From positions 57,908,212-57,972,211 of the forward strand of contig CM069870.1 of the NCBI GenBank assembly GCA_036172665.1: 64,000 nucleotides of DNA, given 5' to 3'. This document shows, piece by piece, positions 22,202 through 34,004 of the stretch (position 1 is its first letter; each line of letters begins with the position of its first letter). The position numbers and the translations under genes are program-made. Below the pieces are notes generated by a model. It saw nothing but the letters and a program-made list of their open reading frames with translations. It did not search any database and had not been told where the DNA came from. Source of the stretch: Prosopocoilus inquinatus (Eukaryota; Arthropoda; Insecta; Coleoptera; Lucanidae).

Positions 22202-24008
22202 TATGGATGATATACGCTTGTCCTAAGCTGTCCTCAGCATTTGGTATAAGGAAATTTGAAGCAAAATATTTCTTTTTTAATATTTAACTGGACACTTTTT
22301 CACAGTTTTTACATAATTTTCGTCGGACAAGAGTTGACTTCAGTGATATTGGAAACTTTAGAAAAATCTGCAGAAACGTCTTTGATTTGAGAAGAATACT
22401 TTAAGGAGAACCTACATACATACAGACGACAGATTGCTGCATCCCAGCAAAGTATTACCAAACTATGAAACCAAAAAATTCGTTTTATTTATGATTTATA
22501 ACAGAAACAGAAATAATTATTAATTGAAGGAAATACCAACTAATAAATTAAAACAAGGAAAGTTCTTCGCCAAACAAAACTATCATTGATAACGCTATCA
22601 GTATTTTTAAAAAGATACATACATATTTTTACAATCGCCGGCGAAGTGGTAACGACTCAGCGTCTGTCCTCAATTATTATTATAATAAACGTTCCTAATA
22701 AATAAAAACGTTTAAAACAAAACTAAATTGTTTTATATTTATAAAGCGTGCCTCCTTTCGAAGGCCCTCTTAGCTGGCAACACTGACGTGTGTGCAATAA
22801 TATACAATCACAAGTAGGAAAACTCATGAAAATTGACGTTATTGTAAGACGCATACGTTGAAGATTTTGGAAACATTCATCTTTAATCCATATTTGTTTC
22901 TTACAAAGTAACATAACAAAGACAGATTTATGTTGATTGATTGTTTATATCATTGATAACACCATGAGAGACTCTGAAGGTCTTCGAAAATTGTTCAAAC
23001 GTTCCAGAATCCTTTTTCCCTTTTGGGAATTCGAAAATTCCAAATAGAGAAAAATTCTCTCCGGTTGTTCCAGTAATCCTTTATGCCTTTTGAGAATCCG
23101 AAAATTCCAAATAGAGATAAATTCCCTCAGGTTGGCAGCTATATTCCAGCAATCCGGCCGCTCTTTACATTGTGATCTGAACAGCAGAGAAGAGCTGGTT
23201 TGTATGTTGATGTCTATCACTCTAAAATTTAGGCTCCCCTTCAAAATCGCAAAATGAATTACGATAATAACAGCTTTATTCGAGGAGCTAGTCCCGAACA
23301 TATCTAGAATGGATTCTGACCTGAACTACTTAAAATGTAAACAAAATTCTAGATTTTTGTTTTTCGCAAACAACCTTTTAATCATTTTTTAATAATCAAT
23401 TGATTTCAATTAATAACCTTGTTAAAATGTTAAGTAATGCAGGTTAGAATCCATTCGGGATAGTTCCGAGAACAAAGCTAATAAACATACATCAGTGGCA
23501 AATGTTCATCTTCCTTATGTGGCGCAGTTTTGAAAGTACCTGAACAAGTTGGTTTTCAAAAGCAGGACTAGAAATTGATTTGAATTATTTAAGCACTTTT
23601 TATCTTTTTCCAAATGCAACGATGCTTTACTGATTAATTTACCTGTTTGTGATTATAACTTCTATTCCCTCTTTTATAAACAGTAATTGAAGAAATGGAT
23701 TTCAACTAAATTTAGCAAAATTGGACAAGAGCACAATTTCATAAAATAAATTAAACGTGGGTAAACCATATAAAAGACGAAGAGAAATGTTGACAAATAG
23801 AAAAACAAAGAAGGCTTATTTAACGGTTTTCGTCATCGTATTTTGGAATTCTGTAATACTATGCGCGGCTCTTACTTTGACACCAACTCTTTTTTTAATT
23901 ATCTTGAGTTGAAGCAGATGAAGCTTTCATCGCACAAGAAGCTGTTTTGAAAATAATGCCTGTTTTGATTTTCTATTAAATCTTCTCTTTTGCTGTTTAT
24001 TGTTCTCT
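22202..24008. other. Non-coding, with one short tandem repeat
   Basis: Apart from the 65-bp two-unit repeat at 23007-23137, I see no gene, domain or terminal repeat. AT-rich throughout. Confidence 0.4.
23007..23137. repeat. Two-unit tandem repeat, about 65 bp
   Basis: Both units contain CAGTAATCC or CAGAATCC, CCTTTTG, GAAAATTCCAAATAGAGA and a CCGGTTG/CAGGTTG end. A partial third start (CCAGCAATCC) follows. It accounts for the open frame on the minus strand here. Confidence 0.65.
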
Positions 24009-24460
24009 TTAGGGACGGGCGAGCCAGGCAACCGCCGGGCTTCGCGCTTTCAGGGACCACGCGCAATATGTGAATTTTAAATTTTTTTTACCGACGATAG
24101 TTCATGTCGGATTACAGATTTTCTAAAATCTGCATAAAATTTAAAAACATATAAATACCGATATATTTGCATATTATAACATTGTAACATATAAGCTTAT
24201 TCAGTCTTATTCGTACATTAACATCTGTTATATGAGGACTAGATTTTATGGTCTCTATTTTACATTTCCTAAGATTTTAAGTTTGCTTGTAAACAATCGT
24301 GTTTAACAAAAAATGTTATACTATGAAAAATATACATATAAATAAGATTATTGCATTTTTTATTTAGTTTAAGTTTGTAAACTCTTGATATTAGCATAAC
24401 AGCCGAAATTAAAGTTAAAAAGTTGAGAATTTTTTTACACTTGAAGGTGAAAACCTGGAG

Positions 24461-24511
24461 CAGCCTCTATACAGCTGTTTCAGCCCTGCTTGGGGCTTCG
24501 TCAGCATGGGG
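24461..24511 (-). ncRNA. Hammerhead-ribozyme-like motif
   Basis: On the minus strand: CTGACGA (24504-24498), a stem II of AGCCC/GGGCT closed by a 6-base loop, GAAAC (24481-24477), and a self-complementary stem III, ACAGCTGT, followed by A as the presumed cleavage-site base. This matches the CUGANGA..GAAA..UH core of the hammerhead and the short self-pairing stem III of the minimal versions known from Penelope-like elements. Stem I pairs poorly here (about 4 of 6 positions), so activity is doubtful. A closely similar motif with a better stem I lies at 63169-63217. Confidence 0.55.
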
Positions 24512-24520
24512 TAGCTTAGT

Positions 24521-24610
24521 ATTTAGCAAATCCGCTTCAATTTGTTATATTGTTACTGCAATGTCAGGTCAAAAAGCGACCGTAGGATGTCGCTGTTTTA
24601 TCTATTCGTA
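24521..24610. repeat. Repeat segment shared with 48189-48275
   Basis: TTTAGCAAATCCGCTTCAAT..GCAATGTCAGG..GCGACCGTAGGATG corresponds to TATAGCAAACTGGCTTCAAT..GCAATGTCAGA..GCAATCGCAGGATG at 48.2 kb. It sits directly beside the hammerhead-like motif and is probably part of the same retroelement-derived insert. Confidence 0.5.
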
Positions 24611-24926
24611 TTTAAGAAAGTCGATGACTTTCAGCTTTTACGATGGTTTTCAGTCTCATCTCTTCGTCAGATTATACTTATTAAAGATTTTAGATTTTTA
24701 GATTTACTTTAATGTTATATTTCCTTTCTAAGTCATCTTTTCGTTCCAAAATTTTACTTCTTTATTTCCGTAGTTACATTTTTGTTTCACACTTTCCAAT
24801 AACGACATATTTTAGAAATTGAAACTTGTCAAATACATTTGTTGCAGAATTTATTTAACTCAAAGTGCCCCGAAAAAATTTCTCGTTCGGGGCCTCGCAA
24901 CTATTAAGACCACCTCTGAGTTCTCG

Positions 24927-25436
24927 TAGTCATTTAGATCAAAATTAGCATCCAGTTCTATAACTGTATGGAAAACTTTCGAGTGTAAAGACAAAGCTTG
25001 ATTGCAATAAAGTCTTGCTTAATACGAATAGAATCGCAATTTATCTCTGTCTAATGAGCACTACCTAAATTCAAAATTGCGAATTTTTAATTTTTATTTC
25101 TAATTTCCCTTGTTTATTGTTGTTTCTTCTAGTGCCTCCTTTTTTATCTACTTTTGGACGTTGTTTTATGTCCTAATAGAGAGATTTCCTGTTTCATAGT
25201 CATAGTTCGGGTATTTTTTTTTGAGAGAACCATCTGTCCTTCATTCATTATTAAGTTGAGTTGTCACAACATACAATAAAATTGACCATTGGAATATGAT
25301 AATCGGTGCTGAATATTTCTTCGCATAGTTGCTAATAAAAATAGTCGCTGCTACGATATGAAACCAACGTCTAAATATCTTCAGCAAAATCCAGAAAATA
25401 AAAAGACGCGACAAACAGTGGGAAAGGAAAAGAGAG
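24927..25436. other. Non-coding, nothing recognised
   Basis: AT-rich DNA without recognisable coding signal or terminal repeats. Confidence 0.4.
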
Positions 25437-25690
25437 GCAAGGCAATTTATGCCGGAAAAGTTGCAAGGACAAGGAGATAACAGAAAGAAAATTGGAAATA
25501 GCATTTGCTGAATCGAGTTGCTGCAATCTGAAGTAAATAACAACAATTTGGGGATTTCGCGAGAGACGCAATTTATGCAGGAAAAGTTGGTAATCAAAAA
25601 GTAAAACGAGATAACAGCGAGAAACCGGAAGTAGCATTTTCCAGATCGAGTTAATGCAAGCTGAAATAAACATGGCAATTCAGGGAATTC
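25437..25690. repeat. Two-unit tandem repeat, about 125 bp
   Basis: Two head-to-tail units share GCAATTTATGC..GGAAAAGTTG, GAGATAACAG, AGTAGCATTT/AATAGCATTT and CGAGTT..TGCAA. Unit boundaries fall near 25563. The long minus-strand open frames across it reflect the repeat and show no domain. Confidence 0.65.
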
Positions 25691-27945
25691 GAGGAAAGTT
25701 GTTATATGTTACGCCGACACAGAAGGCTTCCGCAAGTGGGTATGACAAATAAACACGAACATGCCAATTTATTTGGAAAAATATATGGAAAAGTCAAAAC
25801 GATTTACCAAACTGGTAAAGACATCATAAAAATACTGATTAACATGAGACAGAAAGAAGGGGTTCCACTCCCAAATGAGTTCACATTCTCGATGAAGTTG
25901 TGGTTGCATTCAGAGTCATATTGTGTCATAAAAAGGCTCTGATGCACGTCGAAAATTATTGCAGACGATGTTTTAGGTCAAGAATTAGCCACGCGATGTC
26001 GCTACCTAACATGTTGATGTAAGATGATTAAAGTATAAGGTTTGATTGAAAGTGAGTCGTTTTTAATTTTGAGAAAATGTGGAATAAAATAAGTAGTTGC
26101 GTCTTACTGAAAGTTCTCTTTTAAAATGCAGAGAGCTCTGATGAAGTTATATATCTTACACCAAATCTAGGTAACCTTAGTGCTTTGGTAACCTTGAGGT
26201 TGTTATTGAAGACGATGATGTCGACGAGGCGTGGGCATGGCAGGGGAACATGACGGGATGTATCCCCTTTCTTCGCAATATTAGCTGCGGGCTAATCACA
26301 ACAGCCAATGATACGCGAAACTTCTGTGTAACCTCTATGAGATCACACTTGTTTTTTAATGGATTCATTCTTACCGTCGAATAGTAGGGATACTACGAGC
26401 CCTGCTCTTTTCGGATTTATATCCTCACGTTTGATGTAGATTAAAATTAAGATAAGAACCAAAACGAGGATGAACATAAAATTATCGGAGAAGATGAAAC
26501 TAAGAGCAAGAATCAAATTAAAAACACATTGTAAAAAATTATTCAGAGACGGTTGTCATTACCGAATATTAGTCGAATACACGGCCAATCGATTATTTAT
26601 TGACTACGAGTAGCTACGATAGTGTTTCATTTTAGTTTAATAAAGTGAATCATAAAAATGAGGTGTTATTTTTCGCCACTTTCAAATATACAATGAGTAT
26701 AGTAAATTTATTTGACAAAATGTGAAACTCATGTACACTAACATAGTAAACAAAAAAAAGCTTTTGTTTTAAAAGTTAAATTTCTTTTGTTGTGTGATAT
26801 GAAGAATTTCTGGAATATTTTCCTGCCAGTCATATGTATACTGTCAATGTCGCATCTGACTTTTTTTTAAACGGTTTTTAACTTTAAATCAAGTTTAAAG
26901 AATTAAGAAACAAGATTTTGTTAACAACATTCTTTATTTTATATTTACACCAAAATAATTGAGTGCCACCTTATTGTTTATCTGGTTTTGCTTTTTTGAT
27001 ATGTGGTGAAGAATAATTTCCTACAATTTCAGTAATAATTTGGGGCAAAATGCGATTAATCTAAGAAACCAGCCACATGAATCATAATTTTTGATGTTAC
27101 ATCATCGAGTGATACTTGTTACATAAGATTAGAAAATTGCATTTGCATATAGACGTCGGCCATATTTTTAATTAAATTGAAAGTGAAATCGACAAATCAA
27201 TTGAATCGTTGAATAAAATATACGTACAATCGCAAGCATGAAAAACACTATTTTTTTCTGGACAGTATCCTGCTTTAAATGATAGTTATATCACAACTTA
27301 CGTTATAATGTCATAATAATCAATCTTCTAACAACTTCAACAAACTAAAGGAAATCTAAACATATCACTGCACTTACGGTGGACATTATAACAGGTGGTC
27401 CAACAGAAGCATTCGGCTCTGCACTGGAATGTGCAGGAGAGCGTAAGGTCAGTGTGAGTCAGCATGAGATAATATAAAAATACTTCTTACATTTGTATGC
27501 GCGGACTGAATGCGCCGTCTTAGTACCTTATAATCCTATACCATGACTGCACTTGAATGGATGTAACAAGTTCAATAAAACTTGTTAAATACAACGAAGA
27601 TATTCGTAAAATTAATTTATATTTTATATTTGGTTAAGGCTTCGTTTCCATCGATCACATAACAGTGACATTTCAGCGGTGACGAAAGGTATATTCAATG
27701 CATGAATCGTAACTCCGATTGCAATATCGATTCCGATTGTTACTGATTATAATCGGTTCATATTGTGTCGAACAGTTTCTCTGACATTTCATGACATTAG
27801 AATTTATATTTCATTAATTTCACTTCACTTGAACGCAAATATCTTACATGAATAAAATCTTTTCGTTTATTAATCCAGTTGGTGCTCAATTGAGTCGTTT
27901 ATTAGAAACAGAATTTAACAAGCTATGTATTCAAATGCGTCAATA
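25691..27945. other. Non-coding, nothing recognised
   Basis: AT-rich stretch of about 2.2 kb up to the TA target of the complete mariner. Short open frames (for example 25706-25942) have no domain. No inverted ends, tRNA or SINE heads were found. Confidence 0.4.
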
Positions 27946-28270
27946 CAGGGTGTGGATAAAGTATGGAACAAAATTCATATTTCTGTTATCTTGGGTTTGA
28001 TGAAAAAATCCTGAAACGGGTCGATTTTAGTGTTGTCCCGTGCATTTTATGACATAGTGAATTTCATTCTGTAGCCATCTGATTGTATCCAGGTGTGACG
28101 TCTTCAGTTTTTTCAAATGGTAACATCAGACTTTTATTATCCCTTGTCATTAAGTATTCCACTGTGCATACAACGGTATAAAAAGTTTGGTATCTTACAT
28201 GACAATTTTTTGGAGAAAAACACTTTCGAATTTAGAAAAATTAAAATTTTATTCCTATAAACTAATCAAA
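27946..28270. repeat. Left terminal inverted repeat of the D,D41D mariner
   Basis: Pairs with about 29663-29987. The outer 70 bases are almost identical; small indels occur farther in. It stops about 10 bases short of the transposase stop codon. Confidence 0.9.
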
Positions 28271-28280
28271 AAATGATAAA

Positions 28281-29363
28281 CTAAAGGTGTTCAAACTGTC
28301 CACCGTTGGCCATTTGACTTTGGCCAAGACGGACGTACACACTTTTTACGGAACGTCGTATTGTCTCTGGTTCAATATTGCGAATTTCCTTGTAAATGCG
28401 AGTTTTCAGGTCATCCAAGTCATGTGGCTTATTTGTGTACACCTTTGATTTCACATGACCCCATAGAAAAAGATCAAGTGGGGTGAAATCTGGCGAGCGG
28501 GCACGCCAGTCAATTGTTCCTCTTCGTCCTATCCATCTCCCTGGGAAAATTTCGTCGAGATACCTGCGAACATGCTGGCCAAAATGTGGAGGTGCTCCAT
28601 CTTGTTGGAACCAGATTCTGGGATGAGGCGCATCAGGATTGGCTTCGTCCGGAAACAGTATTACCAATGCTGGCACGAGGTCAAATCTTAGAAAATCTAA
28701 ATATCTTTCAGCGTTTAAATTTCCCTCGAGAAAGACAGGTCCCACAATGCGATCTCCTATTATTCCCGCCCACACATTAACTTTTTGTTGGGTTTGGGTG
28801 TGACCCTCCCGAACCCATCGAGGATTTTCGCCCGACCAATATCTACAATTATGGCGATTCACCTGACCGTTTATTTTAAAAGTTGCTTCGTCTCTAAAAA
28901 GCACATTACTGAGAAATTCGGGATTCTCATCGCATCGTAGCATCAATTGTTCACAGAACTCGTTTCGACGGTCGAAGTCATCTTCATTTAGTTCCTGAAC
29001 GAGATGGACTTTATATGGATGAAGTTTTTCCTTCTTGAAGTACTTTGCGACTGTAGAAAAGTCGACTGCATTATCTCCGGCAATGTTTCTTGTTGAAGTG
29101 TGGGGGTTGTTTTGAACTTCCAAGAGAATGTTCAGCCTAGTACCTTCTTCAGTTCTTGGACGACCTTGTTTGGGTCTGTCTTTCACACTGCCAGTTTCTG
29201 CGAATTTTGCCACAATTTTGCTCACCGTTGATCGCGAAATCGGTGTTCGGTTTGCATTTTCTGCATTGAACAATTGACAGGCTTCTTCATGGCTACGTAT
29301 TTTATCACCAAAGCCAACCATAATAAGAATTTGAATTCTATCTTGTTCGCTCAAATAAGCCAT
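28281..29363 (-). CDS. D,D41D mariner-family transposase, intact
   Basis: 360 residues. Cuts the element out and inserts it at TA sites, acting in the nucleus. Residues 1-115 are the paired DNA-binding region: a first helix-turn-helix in about 1-60 (SRSTVSKIVAKFAETGSV) and a linker with the GRPR motif (67-70). A second helix-turn-helix follows at about 75-110. The catalytic RNase H-like fold then follows with D158 (FRDEATF), NPRWV and VNVWAG, D255 (WFQQDGAPPHFG) and D297 (SPDFTPLDLFLWG). D255 and D297 are separated by 41 residues, hence D,D41D, a spacing known from the rosa-type mariners; classical mariners have 34. The start codon at 29363 is preceded by non-TIR sequence and fits the usual family start (MAYL). 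No stop or frameshift interrupts it, and all three Asp are present. Expression cannot be judged from sequence. Confidence 0.95.
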   Translation of the reverse strand: MAYLSEQDRIQILIMVGFGDKIRSHEEACQLFNAENANRTPISRSTVSKIVAKFAETGSVKDRPKQGRPRTEEGTRLNILLEVQNNPHTSTRNIAGDNAVDFSTVAKYFKKEKLHPYKVHLVQELNEDDFDRRNEFCEQLMLRCDENPEFLSNVLFRDEATFKINGQVNRHNCRYWSGENPRWVREGHTQTQQKVNVWAGIIGDRIVGPVFLEGNLNAERYLDFLRFDLVPALVILFPDEANPDAPHPRIWFQQDGAPPHFGQHVRRYLDEIFPGRWIGRRGTIDWRARSPDFTPLDLFLWGHVKSKVYTNKPHDLDDLKTRIYKEIRNIEPETIRRSVKSVYVRLGQSQMANGGQFEHL

Positions 29364-29662
29364 TTTGGTGATTCACTTTCAACACTACCAAATTTCCGTT
29401 CCAGTCAAAACGAATACTCAGGTGCAGTACTTGATATACGGTTATAAGCTAATTGACAGTACTTTGATATTACTTTCGTCTACGCCATAGTTACTTGCGT
29501 TTTTCAATTGTAAAAAATATCATCAACCGGAAATTTAAAAAATCATTCGGTTCTAGGAACAAACGGTAAGGCCTGCATAGGGCTTTTTGTTTCCCTTATG
29601 TCGACTGGTCGATGTCTCGATTGAAGACAATCCGAGGTACACCTAATTTGTTGATAATTTTT

Positions 29663-29987
29663 GATTGGTTTATCATAGGAATAAAATTTTAATTTTTTTA
29701 AATTCGAAAGTGTTTTTCTCCAAAAAATTGTTATGTAAGATACCAAACTTTTTATACCGTTATATGCACAATGGAATACTTAACGACAAAGGATAATAAA
29801 AGTCGGATGTTACTATTTGAAAAAACTGATGGCGTCACACCTGGGTGCAATCAGATGGCCACAGAATAAAATTCTCTATGTCATAAAATGTACGGGACAA
29901 AACTAAAATCGACCTGTTTTAGGATTTTTTCATCAAACCCAAGATAACAGAAATATGAATTTTGTTCCATACTTTATCCACACCCTG
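29663..29987. repeat. Right terminal inverted repeat of the D,D41D mariner
   Basis: Inverse of 27946-28270. It lies upstream of the transposase, so it probably contains the promoter and the transposase binding sites. About 300 bases of unique leader separate it from the start codon. Confidence 0.9.
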
Positions 29988-29989
29988 TA

Positions 29990-30786
29990 TATCCAGGCTG
30001 GTCCATTTCAATTTTTTGAGAAATTTTTACTTTTAAGGTTCAACTATGTCTTTCTGTGCAAGCGAACACAAGAAGCTGGCAACTACTACTTCTACAGATA
30101 ATTCTACACGATATTTATTATAGGTAGATATACTAAAAATATTTCTTTTTATGCTGGTGATTATAAATAAAATACCTCTACATTCAGCCCTTTAATCCAA
30201 TTAAATACCTGTAGATTGCAAATACTTCGCTTTAGAGCTATAATTGTCGAACAAAAATGTTTAATTTTAAGAGATCTGTCAAAGTGTGCAATAAAAATTG
30301 ATACATTTCATTAAAAAAAGTATAAGTTTGGTAGATAACTTACTCATGGAACGTGCTGTATATGGGAACATAATTTGCTAATATAGAACTCGGTACAGGC
30401 GATAGCTTTCGTAAAATTCATCTTTATAATTAATAGTTAAGGCACTATTGAAGAAATCGATACCAATGGCCCAACTTGTATCTATACTGGTCACTTACAG
30501 TCTTAAGAGAAATTATATTTATATTATATTATAATATGTCGGAGCATATTGGAAAGTTTCAGGCTTATTCCTGCTGATTTTCGTCTGCCCTCGAATGTGT
30601 GAACATCAGAATTTAATCAGTTTATTCAGTAACGCGACGCGAGTGCGCCAACTAATACTAACCAACTAAAGTTGGTGTGTATTACAATATTATAGCTCGC
30701 TTACTGATTGTTAAATCGTGTTCAGCCAATTGAAATAATTAAATTATTTTATTGTTTGATGTATTGAGCTGTTGTGAAATGTAATC
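29990..30786. other. Non-coding, nothing recognised
   Basis: AT-rich spacer between the mariner and the left end of the Mutator-like element. Confidence 0.45.
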
Positions 30787-31010
30787 CACTTTACACAAAA
30801 TTACGCTTACTAAAAACTAGATGTACATTTCGTACGCGATGGGTACATCGTCAGTAGTAACAATATATTTACAAAATTTCCTACTTATATCTAAGGGTAA
30901 AAGAGAGTAAAAGTAGACCGGTCTTTCCTAGAAACCGGTGAAAGGGCATGGGATGAAAGTGTATTTTAGGCTAGTTTACAAAATCTAACAATTCATTATT
31001 TATTGTATAA

Positions 31011-32559
31011 ATGTGACAAATCGTTATTTAATAATGAATCTGAATTTTTTCATGTATATTGCTACTAATCGGTGCAACTGAACTACGCACACCGTCCCAA
31101 TAATCCCTTAATCCAACACTCCAACTGCGCTCATCATCATTTTGCATACCTGTGGAAGACCCTAAAATAATAATCGAATTGCGCTCAGGATGATTAGGAA
31201 TCATAAAAACAATCAATTTCAACAATTTTATTTTTTTATTTAAATGTTTTGAAACTAAAATGAAATCAAATTTATAAGAAACACATTTAACATATTTAAT
31301 TTTTATTTACATGTTACGATAGTAAAACTTTACCAAATTTATACGAAATACATTTTACAAAGTTATGTTGTGATTTTTCTCCCCTACCTACCTAACTGTA
31401 CTGTTTTTCCTTCTATAAATTGTTGCCTTAATAAACCTTCTCGTCTTACACATCTTTTTTCATTTCGCTTCATAGAATTTATTTTAACATATTGCTACGT
31501 TATTATTTTTCGTACAAAAATTTTTGTTTATAATACATATAAATCTTTGTTAACGTGAAACTCTTATAGGTCCAGGGTCGTGACCTTTTTGTTTGTTGTT
31601 TATAACAATTTTTTTGGGTTCTTTTCTAATTGTTATAAATAAAAGCTCAAATATAATTTTGAATGAAATTCAAATCGTTTATTTTCTTCTATGGGTTTAT
31701 TTTACAAATTTTTGATTTTGCAACTATAAATGAAATGTATTTCTTTCTTTTAATAACAAACTAAGTTCCTGCAATGGAGTTATTAATTGTTTGATATTTA
31801 TTTTTGTAATACTGGTATGTTAGTTTTCCTTTAAATATTTATAATTCTTCGTAACATTTAACGTTGAATTTATTTGAACAATCCTTTATTAAAATGATAA
31901 ATGATTTAAATAGTTCCCGACGTTATGTTAATAATTTTGTTCATCTTACGGGTTTTGTCCCAGCTGCACTTTATTATTAAATTCACGCACGCACTCGTTC
32001 ATAAATTTATTTCAATGATAACTTCGACATCGAATAATACCCGATGCGGATTGTTTGCTGGTATTTTGATCAGTTCTCTGAAAATCGTTCCATCCCTTTA
32101 TATAGATCATACAAGAAAAACACCTCCCTCTCGTTTTCTGACTATGACTTCCTTATTACTGTTGCTACCGACAATGTAATGTTTTAAAATGTTCTTAAAT
32201 GAATTCCCTTTACAGATATCAAACAATAATCTCCGTACACATTTTGTTTTGTTACCACGAATGTGTTTCTTGTTGTCGTTATGCTTGAAGTCTTCTTGGC
32301 TGAAAATGACCATTTTGGCTTACGATGTGTTCACCTTTTGCTAGGCTTAAGAGATGCCTCCATATCAGCAAAGTCCTGCAGTCCTTTGTTACATCGTAGA
32401 AGTTTCAAGACTGACTTTAGGTTGCGGTTCAACGTGTTTTGTCGTTACCCATATCATTTAATTTATGGAACAAAATTTGTGTTTCAGTGTAAGCATTAGT
32501 TCAGGCGAAATATCTTGGAATTACAATTCTCCCTTGATACACGAAAATTACACTGACTT
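31011..32559. other. Interior of the MULE, non-coding or unrecognised
   Basis: Lies between the left TIR and the transposase stop codon. Minus-strand frames at 31028-31225 and 32107-32313 are open but match nothing I recognise. AT-rich. Confidence 0.4.
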
Positions 32560-33230
32560 TAAACAAAATTCTGATGCAAAATCATAATAATACATCCCAA
32601 AAATAGAATTAAATGAGTCATACGCGTTCGTATTGCTTGACATGTTTGACGTTTTTGCGGCCCATATTTCTGGAGGGAAAATATAGTCATAGCCAATATA
32701 ATTTTCAACTAAATAATCAGAAAATTGATCCACTCGATCATCTTGTGGTTTTTTGGGAATAAAATCTTCAACGAAGCAGTTTCCCACTTCGCGTGCTGGA
32801 AGAAACAGCAGTCCAAATATGTGCCTCAGCCATATTCCAATTGGAAATTGTTCACTTATGTATTCTTGAATTAATCCCAGCTGTTGTATTTTGTGCCATC
32901 TGTACGAAAATTAGAAAAACATTTGAGTAGTTCTTAAAGAGATAGTAATTACATTTTAACTTCTATCGTCATAAATTATATAAAATTAATAAAAAAAATT
33001 ACCATGACTGGGGCAAGAAGAAAGCGACAACCAATAATATCCAGTTCTTTTGGATAAACTTCTTGTTTAGAAAGCGACAACCAATAATTTCCAGTTCTTT
33101 TGGATAAACTTCTTGTTGGCTCGAGTGAATGGCAACTTCAAAATCTGTAACTACGGTACTGGAATTTAAGACATAACCCAACAACGTGCATGTTTCTATT
33201 AACAATTCAAACACTTTTTGTATGTCATCT
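32548..33230 (-). pseudogene. MULE transposase fragment, broken
   Basis: Reading on the minus strand from 33230: LIETCTLLGY, then VVTDFEVAIH (the DFE block of the MULE catalytic domain), then EIIGCRF with PQSW (the GC-x-F/H-x-x-QSW block). An intron-like GT..AG gap of 103 bases (33002-32900) follows, then WHKIQQLGLIQEYI, a LFLPAREVGNCFVEDF block, YLVENYIGYDYIFPPEIWA, and SNTNAYDSFNSIFG, the TNN-x-E/D-SF-H/N block near the C-terminus, ending at a stop near 32548. A tandem duplication of about 54 bases at 33018-33125 repeats the EIIGCRF region and disrupts it. Joining across the intron would give a stop codon, so this is a pseudogene. The amino-terminal half is not recognisable. Confidence 0.75.
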
Positions 33231-33296
33231 TTTTCTTGTCTCTTAGTAAACAGAATACGAGCAGTACGTAAAAATCCTTTATTGTGAAAAGTTGTC

Positions 33297-33541
33297 CGAA
33301 TTCATAGACTTGTTAGGACCTCAGGAGCGGGAGTGTATTTTTGTGTGTGTAAAGTGTTCCATGGCTTTGTTACTTTCAAACCTCCTCGCCGTTGAAGGTG
33401 ATGCAGTATCGAATTGTATCCCCAACATTAAAGGGTACCTCAAGTGAGCAACGACCACCCCCAAGAAATATCTCGAGTGGGGTGCGGACCCACCACCTTA
33501 CGATTCCGAGGCCGGTCCATTACTACTGGACCGTTCAGGCG
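33297..33541 (-). mobile_element. tRNA-derived SINE, copy 2 (inside the MULE)
   Basis: Minus-strand counterpart of the SINE at 5743-5994. The A-box-like GAACGGTCCAGTAG lies near 33523-33536 and the B-box-like GTGGGTCCGCACC near 33482-33494. The body follows to about 33297, including the shared ACACTTTACACACACAAAAA. It lies between the TIR and the transposase remnant of the MULE, so it inserted after the MULE did. Confidence 0.75.
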
Positions 33542-34004
33542 CATACTCTTTACACGCCATCGGGCAGGAATGACCGCCGGCGGGGAAGCGTACCCCCATC
33601 GCGTTGCGTTGCAACTGCGATCGCTTTATTTATTAAGTATTTATTTATTGTATTTATTAAGTTTCTCTATGAATAAATTCTCGTTTTCCCGAAACAAACA
33701 AGAGTGGGGATAGCGCTTTCGGAGCGGGCGAGGGCATCGCTACTCTAAAGGCCTAATAACTTTACGATAAGCTGATTATTTCAAGAAACTGGAAAACTGG
33801 GATACCTGGGGATCTGAGCGTAGTTCAGTAGGGGATAAAATTTTCTCTTTTATGACAGATCTACCTGTGCTTAATTTGAGCACAGTTCGAGTGCGCCCCT
33901 TCTAACATATTTAAATTTGACCTGTTTCTAAAACATCGACAAATTAAAATTTAAATATGTTACACATGAAAAAAAGAAATATAAAGATTCATTAAATTAA
34001 ACAA
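33542..34004. other. MULE interior upstream of the SINE
   Basis: Includes a GC-richer patch at 33545-33620 and AT-rich sequence up to the right TIR. The expected MULE amino-terminal domain cannot be recognised. Confidence 0.35.

Larger units (their letters stand above)
24009..24918 (-). mobile_element. hAT relic, related to the element at 56.8-58.2 kb
   Basis: Read on the minus strand, it begins CAGAGGTGGTCTTAATAGTT and GCGAGGCCCCG (24918 downward) and ends in a block containing CGGCGGTTGCCTGGCTCGCC. Both match the ends of the element at 56828-58232, as does the AT-rich subterminal block at 24270-24420. The flanks TGTTCTCT (24001-24008) and AGTTCTCG (24919-24926) agree at 6 of 8 positions, fitting an eroded 8-bp duplication, although the outermost bases of the left end appear lost. 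The middle (about 24425-24700) is not shared with the other copy and carries a hammerhead-like motif. Confidence 0.6.
27946..29987 (-). mobile_element. Complete D,D41D mariner-type transposon with long inverted repeats
   Basis: The element is 2042 bp, flanked by TA on both sides (27944-27945 and 29988-29989), the duplicated target of this superfamily. It begins CAGGGTGTGGATAAAGTATG and ends with the inverse, CATACTTTATCCACACCCTG. The inverted repeats run about 320 bases at each end (27946 to about 28270 and about 29663 to 29987), with scattered mismatches. One intact transposase gene fills the interior. With complete ends, target duplication and open gene, it is the only element here that looks potentially autonomous. 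The mismatches between the TIRs suggest it is not brand new. Confidence 0.95.

Noticed and set aside
28514..28780. 88-codon plus-strand frame
   Set aside because: Antisense to the intact mariner transposase; no domain of its own.
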